NCBI GenBank assembly: GCA_022508505.1
Contig: JAFLVC010000002.1
Coordinates: forward strand, 1-64,000
Direction: 5' to 3'
DNA length: 64,000 nucleotides
Origin: Clostridiales bacterium
Lineage (GTDB): Bacteria; Bacillota; Clostridia; Christensenellales; Pumilibacteraceae
Each line of letters starts with the position of its first letter. The stretch's first letter is position 1. Positions 1 through 8,243 of the stretch are shown here, one piece after another. The translations under genes and the position numbers were made by a program. Below the pieces are notes generated by a model. That model ran no database searches. It saw only the letters and a list, made by a program, of their open reading frames with translations, and was not told where the DNA came from.

Positions 1-215
1 TTGGGCGACTTCTCACTAAAATATCGCTTCATCTTTACTCCAAATAATTACAAGTTATTGTAAGGAATTATAACGACTATATAGGTATTTTATTTTTAAG
101 CGAAATAACAGAGTGATTCTGATTGTTGAATTGAAAAAATTTAATGTACTGTTTTCATTGAAATGAAAATTTAAATATGATAAAATATAGTGCAAGACAA
201 TTAGGGGGTGGTTTT
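1..215. other. AT-rich gene-free left edge
   Basis: No coding sequence is recognisable here. The stretch is strongly AT-rich like the gene that follows, and contains that gene's promoter near its right end. Any upstream gene lies outside the window. Confidence 0.6.
158..186 (+). promoter_or_regulatory. Promoter of the TIR/SLOG gene
   Basis: A TTGAAA at 158-163 and TAAAAT at 181-186 are separated by 17 bp. Transcription would start near 193, downstream of an in-frame ATG at 177. This excludes that ATG and supports the ATG at 216, which is preceded by a strong AGGGGGTGG ribosome binding site. Confidence 0.6.
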
Positions 216-2105
216 ATGCCTACAGATGACAAAAAACAATTGAAAATCAAAATAAATGTTATATGGGATACTCATTATCGTTATGGCGAGATTATTGCAG
301 AAGCGTTTTATAAATATTTTTGTTCAGGAGAACTGTCTATATTGCCGAATAATGTGTTTTCTATTCCGGTAAGATGCAAATCTATTAATGATTATTCCAA
401 GGGATTTAAGTGCATAAAAGGATATTTGACTGTTAATGTGCTAATTGCTGATGATAATATGAGAGTTAATGACCCACAGAGATTATTAGCTAGGAGATTA
501 GAGCAAACAAAAGCAAAAAATCATTTATACATTCCTGTTGCGATGAGTAAAAGTGGTTGCAAATATATTGACAAGGCAGAATGTATAACGGCATATAATT
601 GCGATCCGGATTATATTGGAAACAATCAAAGATTAAAAGAGATACAATATTATAAGGAACGCTTATCAAATGAAAACAGAGACCATCTATTGCTTATTTT
701 GCGTCGCACACTCGAAAGTATTGCCGGTTATTATTTTCATTTAGTAGGAAGATCCAATACAAAAAATATAGGCCTTTTTATTTGTCATACAAAAAGCACG
801 GGAAGAAGAGAGTTAGAATTGATCCAAAGCTATTTGGCTGTTAACACAACTTCTTCTTTTTTCGTTGATAAAAATTCAATAATTCTCGGGGAGAGATTAG
901 ATAAAAAAATTTTTACAGATATTCAAAAGCGAGCAGTTTTAGTAATTGCAACAAATAATATTTCAGGTCGTGAATGGTGCCTAAAGGAGATCGCCAAAGC
1001 AAAAGAATGTAATTTACCAATTGTTATTATAGACGCATATACTACCGGCGAAAACAGGATATTTCCGTATTTAGGTAACTGCCCGGTAATTAGGATAGAA
1101 ATGGATGAGAATAAACAATTGAATTCTGAAATAATTTACGAGTCGCTGGCTAACGAAATATTGTGGAACACCTTTAATATATATAAAACAAGCTTCCCTA
1201 AAAATGCAAAAGTATTGCCGAGAAAAGTAGAGCTCATGGACATTGCTTTGCTCAAAAATAAGCATAATAAAATAATTTATCCAGATCCACCTTTAGCTGA
1301 TACTGAAAAATCAATTATTGACGGCATGGTGTCACAATTAAAGAGAAAAATAAAATACGAAACTGAAATTTCTGCGCGTACTGAAAAGTATAAGAAATTG
1401 AAACCAAAAGTTATGATATCTTCTTCCGCAAATTCAGAATTGCAACGTATTGATGGTGATAATTGCTGTGTTGGAATAAACTACGCAGTTCGCGAAATAA
1501 CGCGATATCTTATATACATGGGTTGTACTATTCTAAATGCTGGTAACTATGATAGTGATGGTTTTAATAGAGTTATTCTCAAACAATTATTGAATTATGC
1601 TTCTTTGTCCAAATCGTCTTGCGCTAAATGCGTTCATTATGTAAACCCGTATTCCAAAATGGGCGACAGTGATAGGTTTGTCAATTTTCAAGGTGAATTC
1701 ATAGATGAATTAATTGAATTTAAAAATATCAATATGCAAGCCACAAGTAGTAAAGAAGCAATGACAATAGTACGTGATGCGATAACGACGGACGCGGATA
1801 TAGTTTTAGTTATAGGCGGAATAACGAATAATGGCAAAAGAACAGGTATTGATGATGAAATTGAATTTGCAATAGAAAAAGGTAAGAGTATTTATCTCTT
1901 GGGCGGTTTCGGTTTTAAGGCAAAAGAGCTTTGTGATAAGTATTTAAATGAAGCAAATTACGATAAATTAAATTCTGGCTTGAGTTTGGGAGAATATAAG
2001 AAGTTGGCAAATATGTACGAAATCGGAGATATTCTAGATTTGATTTTCAAAGGCTGGAAAAAAATTAAAAGTAATTTGTCACACAAAACATCTTTAAATA
2101 AATAG
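216..2105 (+). CDS. TIR and SLOG domain protein, putative antiphage effector
   Basis: This 629-residue protein has three parts. Residues 10-115 form an alpha/beta domain that looks TIR-like but is diverged. Residues about 182-290 form a clear TIR domain, with the W-C-x-x-E signature (W254, C255, putative catalytic E258) followed by a hydrophobic strand. Residues about 397-575 form a Rossmann-like domain of SLOG type, with IVLVIGG and IYLLGGFG strands. Catalytic TIR domains with this Glu usually cleave NAD+ or make NAD-derived signals, and SLOG domains bind nucleotide signals; pairings of the two are known from bacterial conflict systems. The inference is an abortive-infection enzyme that senses or makes a nucleotide signal. 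No partner gene is visible downstream. The gene is much more AT-rich than its neighbours and lies beside a dead recombinase, suggesting transfer. Confidence 0.8.
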   Translation: MPTDDKKQLKIKINVIWDTHYRYGEIIAEAFYKYFCSGELSILPNNVFSIPVRCKSINDYSKGFKCIKGYLTVNVLIADDNMRVNDPQRLLARRLEQTKAKNHLYIPVAMSKSGCKYIDKAECITAYNCDPDYIGNNQRLKEIQYYKERLSNENRDHLLLILRRTLESIAGYYFHLVGRSNTKNIGLFICHTKSTGRRELELIQSYLAVNTTSSFFVDKNSIILGERLDKKIFTDIQKRAVLVIATNNISGREWCLKEIAKAKECNLPIVIIDAYTTGENRIFPYLGNCPVIRIEMDENKQLNSEIIYESLANEILWNTFNIYKTSFPKNAKVLPRKVELMDIALLKNKHNKIIYPDPPLADTEKSIIDGMVSQLKRKIKYETEISARTEKYKKLKPKVMISSSANSELQRIDGDNCCVGINYAVREITRYLIYMGCTILNAGNYDSDGFNRVILKQLLNYASLSKSSCAKCVHYVNPYSKMGDSDRFVNFQGEFIDELIEFKNINMQATSSKEAMTIVRDAITTDADIVLVIGGITNNGKRTGIDDEIEFAIEKGKSIYLLGGFGFKAKELCDKYLNEANYDKLNSGLSLGEYKKLANMYEIGDILDLIFKGWKKIKSNLSHKTSLNK

Positions 2106-2160
2106 ATTTTAGATACTTACTATTTAAATGTGACGCCAATATTACAAAATAATGAGTAGA

Positions 2161-2235
2161 GTGTTCAATTTGTTCCTCGCTTGCTCCGCCAAGAGCACCC
2201 AATTTGAACTCAAGCGGCTCAAATCGGGTGTTTTC
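2161..2235. repeat. Dispersed hairpin element, copy 1
   Basis: A conserved block at 2161-2191 is followed by a GCACCC...GGGTG inverted repeat. The block matches 11801-11831 in 25 of 31 positions, and that copy is also followed by a hairpin. On the reverse strand both copies would encode a similar S-E-E-Q-I-E-H string, but there is no sign that either is a gene. Confidence 0.5.
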
Positions 2236-2239
2236 TTTT

Positions 2240-2735
2240 GCGTTATGGTTTCTCAGCTCGTCCGGCTCGTCTTTGGTCAGCTTCAAGCAGTACAAGCAAA
2301 TCACTTTTGGATAATCCTTCGTTCAAGCTCTCGACCACAGAAACGGCAATTTTTTCTATTGCCTGCGGTTGCAATATATATTCTATTGTCTTTTCAAATA
2401 CAAGGTTTTCTGATTTCTCTTTGGTAATATTGCTCTTATTGCACTCGGCTCCGTTCTTTTTCTTGTAGTAATGATACACCTTGCCCGTGTGGTTTGTTCC
2501 ATCCTCGGCGGTCATAAGTGTTCCGCAGTTGCCGCAGAATAATTATCCGCTCAGTATGTATTCGGTGTGTTTTTGTACGGCTTTTTGTTTGTGTCGTTGG
2601 TTATCCATTATCTTGTTCAAGCAACAAAGGTTTGTTCGTCCAAAATCGCAGGAACTATGTTGTTGTAGGTTTGTCCGTTGCTTATTACTACGCCTATGTA
2701 TTTACTATACAAAGATTGGTTAAACGAATGGTTTG
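2240..2735 (-). pseudogene. Decayed large serine recombinase, C-terminal fragment
   Basis: Reverse-strand translation gives the region before the zinc ribbon (YIGVVISNG..., VPAILDEQTF) in one frame. It then continues in another frame with EYILSG, a stop, LFCGNCGTLMTAEDG, and YHYYKKKNG with a downstream Cys. This is the recombinase and zinc-ribbon part of a phage or conjugative-element integrase (resolvase family). A frameshift near 2628 and a nonsense codon at 2543-2545 (Lys expected) break it, and the usual Cys after YHYYK is Lys. The catalytic N-terminal domain is absent. It is a scar of a mobile element next to the TIR gene. Confidence 0.75.
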
Positions 2736-2758
2736 AATGCTATGTTAAACCGTTTGTT

Positions 2759-3643
2759 TTACCTTATAATCTCTTTTATTTTCTCGATAAAGCTCTGCAG
2801 TGAAGGTGCGTGATTTTTGGCATACACAACGCCGTATGGCATACCGTAATCCCATTCCATAGGTAGTGTGATGAGAGATGGGTGAACATCCTTCCAAATA
2901 TCGAGTGTTTCCATAAGATAGTTGTTCTGCTCGCACGCGTTAAAGATAAGGGTGTCATAGCGGCTCGGTGCATCGACGATTTTTACTTTCGGGTGTTTGG
3001 AGAGTATCTCGTCACGCATTTCGTCTAAAATCGGAGATAACCCTTGCTTTAAGATCATAAAGTTTTCGCCGTCCAAATCAGCCCAACAAAGACTTTTTCT
3101 CTTTGCTAAACGGTGTTTTCGCGGTACCGCAATTCTGCATGGAATATGCTCAAGCAAAAGAATGTTGAATTTTTCTTTCCAATCTGTTGCGTCGCATGGA
3201 CTGACAAAACAATCTATTTGTTTCAGAAGTGCCGTATCCAAACTGTTTGGCTCGTCGTCTATCGGTACGATTTGAATACGATACGGGAGAGTCCCGTCGT
3301 CAATTTTCGACCATAAGTCTACAAGCGTTCTGCAAGGGCGCAAAATCGACGTTCCTACGCGAATAATAGCTTGCTCCGATTTTGCAATTTCCTTTGCGTG
3401 CGCCATCGCGGTATCGGCGAGTTCTATGATTTTCTTGGAGTCCTCATAAAGAGAGTGCCCTGCCGCGGTTAAGATAACCCCTTGATTTGTGCGCTCGAAT
3501 AGCTTTACGCCGACCGTTTGTTCGAGCTTGTTGATACGGTTCATTATAGTTGCGGGGGTTGTATAATATAGTTCTTCTGCGGCTTTAAGAAAACTTCCTT
3601 TATCTGCTACCGTTATAAATGTTATTAACTCTCTACTATACAT
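2759..3643 (-). CDS. LysR-family transcriptional regulator
   Basis: This 294-residue protein has an N-terminal winged helix-turn-helix (residues 1-60, with SFLKAAEELYYTTPATIMNRI and KLFERTNQGV) followed by a periplasmic-binding-protein-like effector domain, the normal LysR length and layout. The start at 3643 is chosen because GAGGTG precedes it and because the promoter's -10 box (3675-3680) covers the next upstream ATG. It is divergent from a MATE exporter across about 85 bp, the classical arrangement in which a LysR activator controls the neighbouring gene and itself. The effector is unknown. Confidence 0.88.
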   Translation of the reverse strand: MYSRELITFITVADKGSFLKAAEELYYTTPATIMNRINKLEQTVGVKLFERTNQGVILTAAGHSLYEDSKKIIELADTAMAHAKEIAKSEQAIIRVGTSILRPCRTLVDLWSKIDDGTLPYRIQIVPIDDEPNSLDTALLKQIDCFVSPCDATDWKEKFNILLLEHIPCRIAVPRKHRLAKRKSLCWADLDGENFMILKQGLSPILDEMRDEILSKHPKVKIVDAPSRYDTLIFNACEQNNYLMETLDIWKDVHPSLITLPMEWDYGMPYGVVYAKNHAPSLQSFIEKIKEIIR

Positions 3644-3672
3644 ACCCACCTCGTTTTTAATTTTTCTAAAAA

Positions 3673-3724
3673 CCATTATAACATTTTGGTGGATACAAAG
3701 TCAAGTTTTTATGTTATATAATGG
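3673..3724. promoter_or_regulatory. Divergent LysR/MATE promoter with inverted repeat
   Basis: Reverse strand: TTGACT (3699-3704) and TATAAT (3675-3680), 18 bp apart, serve the LysR gene. Forward strand: TATAAT at 3717-3722 serves the MATE gene but has no good -35 box, as expected for an activator-dependent promoter. CCATTATAACAT (3673-3684) and ATGTTATATAATGG (3711-3724) are inverted copies differing by a two-base insertion, a likely LysR binding region that spans both -10 boxes. Confidence 0.6.
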
Positions 3725-3728
3725 TCTT

Positions 3729-5120
3729 ATGGAAGAGACGATTAAGATCAATAAACAGAACGGCAATCAAGTATTATTGGAAGGCTCGCCGTGGAAAGGA
3801 ATTTTGAAGTTTGCTCTTCCGGTATTTTTGGGGCTTTTATTGCAACAGCTCTATAATACTGCCGATACGATTATTGTGGGTAATTTCGAGAGCGAGGACG
3901 CGATGGCGGCGGTCGGCGCAACGGCAGTTCTCACGATGGTTTTTCTGGCATTTGCCAACGGGTTTTCTGCCGGTGCGGGCGTAATCGTCGCACAGCTTTT
4001 CGGCGCAAAAAAAGATGAGGAAATGCGTAAAAACGCCTGTACTTCCATTTTGCTGATGATCGGCATGGGTGTTCTCTGTACAGGCATCGCGCTTTTGATT
4101 AACAGACTCGTGCTGCAATACGTTCTCAATACGCCTACCGACATTTTGGATACGGCAATTGTATATTTTAGAGTATATGCGCTCGGATTGATATTTCAGT
4201 TTGGCTATAATATCGTGGCGGCCGTTTTGCGCGGAGTGGGGGATAGCCGTGCGACAATGTACTTCTTGCTTATTGCCGCCGTCATAAATATCGGGCTCGA
4301 TATATTGTTTGTAGGTGTTTTTCATCTCGGCGCTTTGGGCGCGGCGCTTGCCACGGATATTTCACAAGCAGGGTGTTGTATCGCCGCCGTGATTTATATG
4401 GTTAAACGTTATCCGATATTTCGCTGGAAATTTAAAGAATTGACATTCGACCCGAAACTTGCAAAAAATACGCTCAAAGTAGGATTTCCTATGGCGTTGC
4501 AACAATTTATCGTCGCTATCGGTTTGGTCTTTTTGCAAAGAGCGGTAAATAGTTATGGAAAGTTTATGACTGCCTCTTTTACGGTTGCTATGCGAATTGA
4601 ATCATACATACAGCTTCCTGCGTCCTCTTTGCAAGTTACTCAAGCCACATATACGGGGCAAAATCTCGGTGCAAGCAATATGGAGCGGGTATCAAGAGGG
4701 GCAAAACAGACTTTTTTAATGTCTGAAATGATTACGCTTGTTTTATCGGTTGTTGTATTCTTTCTTGCCGGACCAATAACGACATTATTCAGTTTGACAG
4801 ACGAGGCGACGGCATATTGCATTACACATCTTCGCACAATAGCAATACTTTTACCTATTCTTGCGGCATACTTCCCGATACTCGGATTGTTTCAAGGCGC
4901 AAACAACGGCTTTAAGGCGACGATAGTCGCATCAATGGCGCTGCTTGTCAGGGTTGTAACAACATACACGCTTTGCTATCTGCCGTTTATGGGCTACCGT
5001 ATCATTTGGTGGAACACTGCGTTTGGTTGGGGTGTCGGATGCATGATTACTTGGACTTTCTACGTTGTAGGCGGCTGGAAGAAAAAATGGTTGGACAAAT
5101 TGAAAATCGCGGAGGAATGA
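3729..5120 (+). CDS. MATE-family multidrug exporter
   Basis: This 463-residue protein has about 12 hydrophobic helices in two MatE repeats (roughly residues 15-185 and 235-410). It includes the family's opening motif LFALP-like FALPVFLGLLLQQLYNTADT and the second-repeat PMALQQ. MATE proteins export cationic drugs or metabolites using Na+ or H+ gradients. The ATG at 3729 lies exactly six bases after the -10 box and has no ribosome binding site, so the mRNA is probably leaderless; an ATG at 3711 would lie upstream of transcription. The stop is one base from the next gene's ATG, and that gene's GGAGG lies inside this reading frame, so the two are likely co-translated. Confidence 0.9.
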   Translation: MEETIKINKQNGNQVLLEGSPWKGILKFALPVFLGLLLQQLYNTADTIIVGNFESEDAMAAVGATAVLTMVFLAFANGFSAGAGVIVAQLFGAKKDEEMRKNACTSILLMIGMGVLCTGIALLINRLVLQYVLNTPTDILDTAIVYFRVYALGLIFQFGYNIVAAVLRGVGDSRATMYFLLIAAVINIGLDILFVGVFHLGALGAALATDISQAGCCIAAVIYMVKRYPIFRWKFKELTFDPKLAKNTLKVGFPMALQQFIVAIGLVFLQRAVNSYGKFMTASFTVAMRIESYIQLPASSLQVTQATYTGQNLGASNMERVSRGAKQTFLMSEMITLVLSVVVFFLAGPITTLFSLTDEATAYCITHLRTIAILLPILAAYFPILGLFQGANNGFKATIVASMALLVRVVTTYTLCYLPFMGYRIIWWNTAFGWGVGCMITWTFYVVGGWKKKWLDKLKIAEE

Positions 5121-5121
5121 A

Positions 5122-5919
5122 ATGGAGTACATTACTTTAAACAACGGAGTCCAAATGCCCATATTAGGTTATGGCACATATCAAACACCCTCGAGCATAA
5201 CGGAGCGGTGCGTGTCGGATGCGCTAAACATAGGCTATCGATCGATTGATACGGCTCAATGCTACGGCAACGAACGGGAAGTCGGTCTTGCATGCCGCAA
5301 GTCCGGAATCGCACGTTCGGAGTTGTTCATTACAACAAAGTTATGGGCTTGCCGCGGCTATCGAGATACGGCAGATTCCATCGAAAGATCTTTGCGAGAA
5401 TTGAATTTGGACTATATTGACTTGCTGCTCATTCACGAGCCTACGGGCGACGTTAACGAAATCTACCGCGCGATGGAAACTGCATACAAAGACGGAAAAA
5501 TACGCGCAATAGGTATATCGAACTTTTTGGAAGACATGTACTTGAACATTGTCAACCATTGTAAAATTGTACCTGCTATCAATCAAGTGGAAACACATGT
5601 TTTCCGCCAGCAGAGGAAGTTGCGCGAATTGGAAGCGCAAATCGGAACGAAACATGAAAGTTGGTCGCCACTTTGCTGCGGACAAAACAATATTTTTCGC
5701 AACACCACATTGTTGGAAATTGCGAGTAATCACGGTAAGTCTGTAGCGCAAGTCGTCTTACGCTTTCTCACGCAAAATGGAATTATCGTTATACCGAAGT
5801 CAACGCATATTGAACGGATGAAAGAAAACCTCGCCTCGTTGGAGTTTGACCTGCATGCAGACGAAATGCGCGAAATCGAGAGGCTTGAAATCGGAAAGAG
5901 CCTGTTCGGTTGGTGGTAA
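5122..5919 (+). CDS. Aldo/keto reductase
   Basis: This 265-residue NADPH-dependent reductase resembles the AKR5/2,5-diketogluconate reductase group. The catalytic tetrad is visible as D43, Y48, K73 and H105 (SIDTAQCY, TTKLW, LLLIHEP). The NADPH-binding C-terminus includes VIPKSTHIERMKENL. It follows the MATE gene directly with coupled translation, so exporter and reductase may act on the same toxic carbonyl compound. The segment EAQIGTKHESWSPLCCG is a somewhat diverged version of the usual cofactor-binding stretch, but the frame is intact. The substrate cannot be told. Confidence 0.88.
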   Translation: MEYITLNNGVQMPILGYGTYQTPSSITERCVSDALNIGYRSIDTAQCYGNEREVGLACRKSGIARSELFITTKLWACRGYRDTADSIERSLRELNLDYIDLLLIHEPTGDVNEIYRAMETAYKDGKIRAIGISNFLEDMYLNIVNHCKIVPAINQVETHVFRQQRKLRELEAQIGTKHESWSPLCCGQNNIFRNTTLLEIASNHGKSVAQVVLRFLTQNGIIVIPKSTHIERMKENLASLEFDLHADEMREIERLEIGKSLFGWW

Positions 5920-5938
5920 TAAAAGAAAAGGAGATGCT

Positions 5939-6472
5939 ATGAAAATTTTAGTGATTGAAAGCAGTCCGCATAAAAAAGGCTCGTCAAATCTTTTAGCGGA
6001 GAACTTTGTGCGCGGCGCAAGGGAAGCGGGGAACTCCGTGACCGTTTTTGATGTCGCAAGAGCAAACATTCACCCATGCCTTGCGTGTGAAGTTTGCGGA
6101 ATGAACGGTCCTTGTACGCAAAAGGACGACATGGAAAAACTGAAAGAACTTATTTTGCAGTCCGATATGGTCGTGTTCGTTACGCCGCTTTACTACTTTG
6201 GAATGTCCGCACAGCTAAAAATTGCGATTGACCGCTGTTACAGTTTTAATAGCAAGCTTCATGCCAAAGATTTAAAAACAGCGCTTATTGCCGCTTCGTG
6301 GGACAGCAACGAAGTAAAGATGCGTCCGCTTGTCGAACACTATCAGATGATATGTCACTATTTAGGCTTTAAAGATAAAGGCATGATAATTGGTTTGGGT
6401 TGCGGCACTCCTGCCATGACGCAGAAAACTGTCTATCCGCAAAGGGCCTACGAATTCGGCAAATCAATATAG
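5939..6472 (+). CDS. Flavodoxin-like NAD(P)H-dependent FMN reductase
   Basis: This 177-residue flavodoxin-fold protein begins with MKILVIESSPHKKGSS, whose S-S-P-x-x-x-G-S-S loop binds FMN phosphate. A four-Cys segment (C47, C50, C53, C59) matches the CxxC region of anaerobe iron-sulfur flavoproteins. VFVTPLYYFGMSAQLK is the second flavin-binding stretch. The ATG at 5939 has AAGGAG before it; an in-frame upstream ATG overlaps the preceding gene and is unlikely. It is in line with the aldo/keto reductase, suggesting a small redox operon. Whether a 4Fe-4S cluster is really present is inference. Confidence 0.82.
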   Translation: MKILVIESSPHKKGSSNLLAENFVRGAREAGNSVTVFDVARANIHPCLACEVCGMNGPCTQKDDMEKLKELILQSDMVVFVTPLYYFGMSAQLKIAIDRCYSFNSKLHAKDLKTALIAASWDSNEVKMRPLVEHYQMICHYLGFKDKGMIIGLGCGTPAMTQKTVYPQRAYEFGKSI

Positions 6473-6511
6473 TCAATGTTTACATAATGAGACAGCAAAA
6501 TTAGTAAATGT

Positions 6512-6540
6512 TTGACTTAGTGCGTATTATTTCTTATAAT
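6512..6540 (+). promoter_or_regulatory. Consensus promoter of the acetyltransferase gene (leaderless)
   Basis: TTGACT (6512-6517) and TATAAT (6535-6540) are 17 bp apart. Six bases later comes the ATG at 6547, which has no ribosome binding site. The expected transcription start coincides with the A of the ATG. Confidence 0.7.
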
Positions 6541-6546
6541 ATATGT

Positions 6547-7113
6547 ATGGATATTAAGCAATTTTTGGAAATTATGAATCGCGGCGATTATGTTGTCGCA
6601 GGCTCCGAAGCACACCTTGTTATGCACGCATTGTCTGACGAGGCTCGGAAAGTTACTGCAGAGCTGAACAACGCCTATCATACGGACGAGGTAATCCGTT
6701 CGTTTTTTTCAAAGCTCATCGGAAAGGAAGTAGACAAAGGCTTTGTACTGTTCCCGCCGTTCTACACGGACTGCGGAAAGAATATTACGGTCGGAAAAAA
6801 CGTGTTTATAAACGAGGGCTGTTGCTTTCAGGATCAGGGCGGAATTACAATCGGCGACAATTGCTTAATCGGTCAGCAGGTCGTTATAGCTACGCTCAAT
6901 CACGATTTATGTCCCGATAAGCGTGCCAATATGCAGCCCGCGCCCGTCTTAATCGGCAAAAACGTTTGGGTGGGCGCACACGCAACAATATTGCCGGGCG
7001 TGACAATAGGCGACAACGCGGTAGTTGCGGCGGGTGCGGTTGTAACAAAAGACGTGCCGGCTAATACCGTTGTGGCAGGCGTTCCGGCAAAAGTCATAAA
7101 GACGATAGAATAA
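6547..7113 (+). CDS. Maltose/galactoside-type O-acetyltransferase
   Basis: This 188-residue left-handed beta-helix acyltransferase carries hexapeptide repeats from about residue 78 to 180 ([52 protein letters not shown]). H119 in the ATLNHD motif is the conserved catalytic His. The N-terminal helical region (residues 1-60) is of the Mac type. It moves acetyl from acetyl-CoA to a sugar hydroxyl. The start is the ATG six bases after the -10 box, so this begins its own probably leaderless transcript within the redox gene run. The following aldo/keto reductase starts 11 bp after its stop. Confidence 0.88.
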   Translation: MDIKQFLEIMNRGDYVVAGSEAHLVMHALSDEARKVTAELNNAYHTDEVIRSFFSKLIGKEVDKGFVLFPPFYTDCGKNITVGKNVFINEGCCFQDQGGITIGDNCLIGQQVVIATLNHDLCPDKRANMQPAPVLIGKNVWVGAHATILPGVTIGDNAVVAAGAVVTKDVPANTVVAGVPAKVIKTIE

Positions 7114-7124
7114 ACGGAGTAGTT

Positions 7125-8225
7125 ATGGAATACAGAAAGTTACCCAAAGGCAACGAAAAAATAGGCGTTCTCGGCATCGGCTTGGGCGGAATACAAGACG
7201 CGCCGAGTGACGAGATAGAGGCTGTTGTCCGCAAGGCGATAGATAACGGCATAAATTACTTTGACGCTTGCGGCGGCGGAGCGAGTATTTACGAGCCGTT
7301 TGGCAAGGCGATTGCCGGACAGAGAGACAAGGTGTTCTTTCAGCTTCATTTCGGCGCTGTCTATAATGAGAAAGGCGAGTACGGTTGGTCGAGGGATTTA
7401 GACAGAATTAAAGAGACCTTTGCTTGGGAGCTTAAACTGCTCGGCACCGATTACATAGACTTTGGATTTTTGCATTGCATAGACGAGGACGAGGACTTTG
7501 ACGAGATAAAAAGTAACGGCATATTCGATTATGTGTTGAGCCTTAAAAACAGCGGGGTTACAAGGCACGTCGGCTTTTCGTCACACACTCCGTCGGTGGC
7601 GGAAAGGGTGCTGGACGAAGGCGTGTTCGATATGATGATGTTCAGCATAAATCCCGCGTACGATTTGGAACAGGGCGACGAGTACGGCAAAGGCTCCTCC
7701 GGCGAGCGTGCAAAGCTATTTCGCCGTTGTCAGTCGGAAGGAGTGGGTATTTCCGTAATGAAGCCTTTTCACGGCGGGCAGCTTTTATCTAGCAGTACTT
7801 CGCCGTTCAAAAAGGAGCTTACAAAGGAGCAGTGTATTCAGTACTGTCTCGACCGTCCCGCCGTGCTCACGGTGCTTCCGGGTGTGCGAAGCGTAAAAGA
7901 CCTCGACGAACTCTTAAAATATCTTACCGCAAGCGCCGAGCAAAAAGATTATTCGGTAATAGGCGAGTTTACGCCCGAGTCGGCGATAGGGCACTGCGTA
8001 TATTGCAACCACTGTCAGCCGTGCCCCATGGGGATAGACATCGGACTAATTAATAAGTATTACGACCTATCGCTTGCGGGCGACAAAATGGCGCACAACC
8101 ATTATGATAAAATTTCGGTCAAAGCGGACGCCTGTGTCGCTTGCGGACATTGCGAAAAAAGATGTCCGTTCAAAGTAAAGCAAATTAAGCGCATGAAAGA
8201 AATAGCTACTTATTTCGGAAAGTAA
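7125..8225 (+). CDS. Aldo/keto reductase with C-terminal 2[4Fe-4S] ferredoxin domain
   Basis: This 366-residue protein has an aldo/keto reductase barrel (about residues 1-270). It ends in a ferredoxin-like tail with two clusters: C291-x2-C294-x2-C297-x2-C300-P and C337-x2-C340-x2-C343-x3-C347-P. This fused family is common in gut Clostridia and in anaerobic archaea. The clusters suggest electron supply from ferredoxin rather than only NADPH. In the barrel the usual tetrad is altered: the first region reads YFDACGGGASIYE and the His position is FLHC. A ribosome binding site (CGGAG) precedes the ATG. It lies in the redox gene run and is followed by a secreted lipoprotein. Confidence 0.88.
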   Translation: MEYRKLPKGNEKIGVLGIGLGGIQDAPSDEIEAVVRKAIDNGINYFDACGGGASIYEPFGKAIAGQRDKVFFQLHFGAVYNEKGEYGWSRDLDRIKETFAWELKLLGTDYIDFGFLHCIDEDEDFDEIKSNGIFDYVLSLKNSGVTRHVGFSSHTPSVAERVLDEGVFDMMMFSINPAYDLEQGDEYGKGSSGERAKLFRRCQSEGVGISVMKPFHGGQLLSSSTSPFKKELTKEQCIQYCLDRPAVLTVLPGVRSVKDLDELLKYLTASAEQKDYSVIGEFTPESAIGHCVYCNHCQPCPMGIDIGLINKYYDLSLAGDKMAHNHYDKISVKADACVACGHCEKRCPFKVKQIKRMKEIATYFGK

Positions 8226-8243
8226 CTTATTGAGGACTTAAAA

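Noticed and set aside
3711-3728. ATG at 3711 as the MATE start
   Set aside because: The TATAAT box at 3717-3722 lies inside the added codons, so this start would precede transcription.
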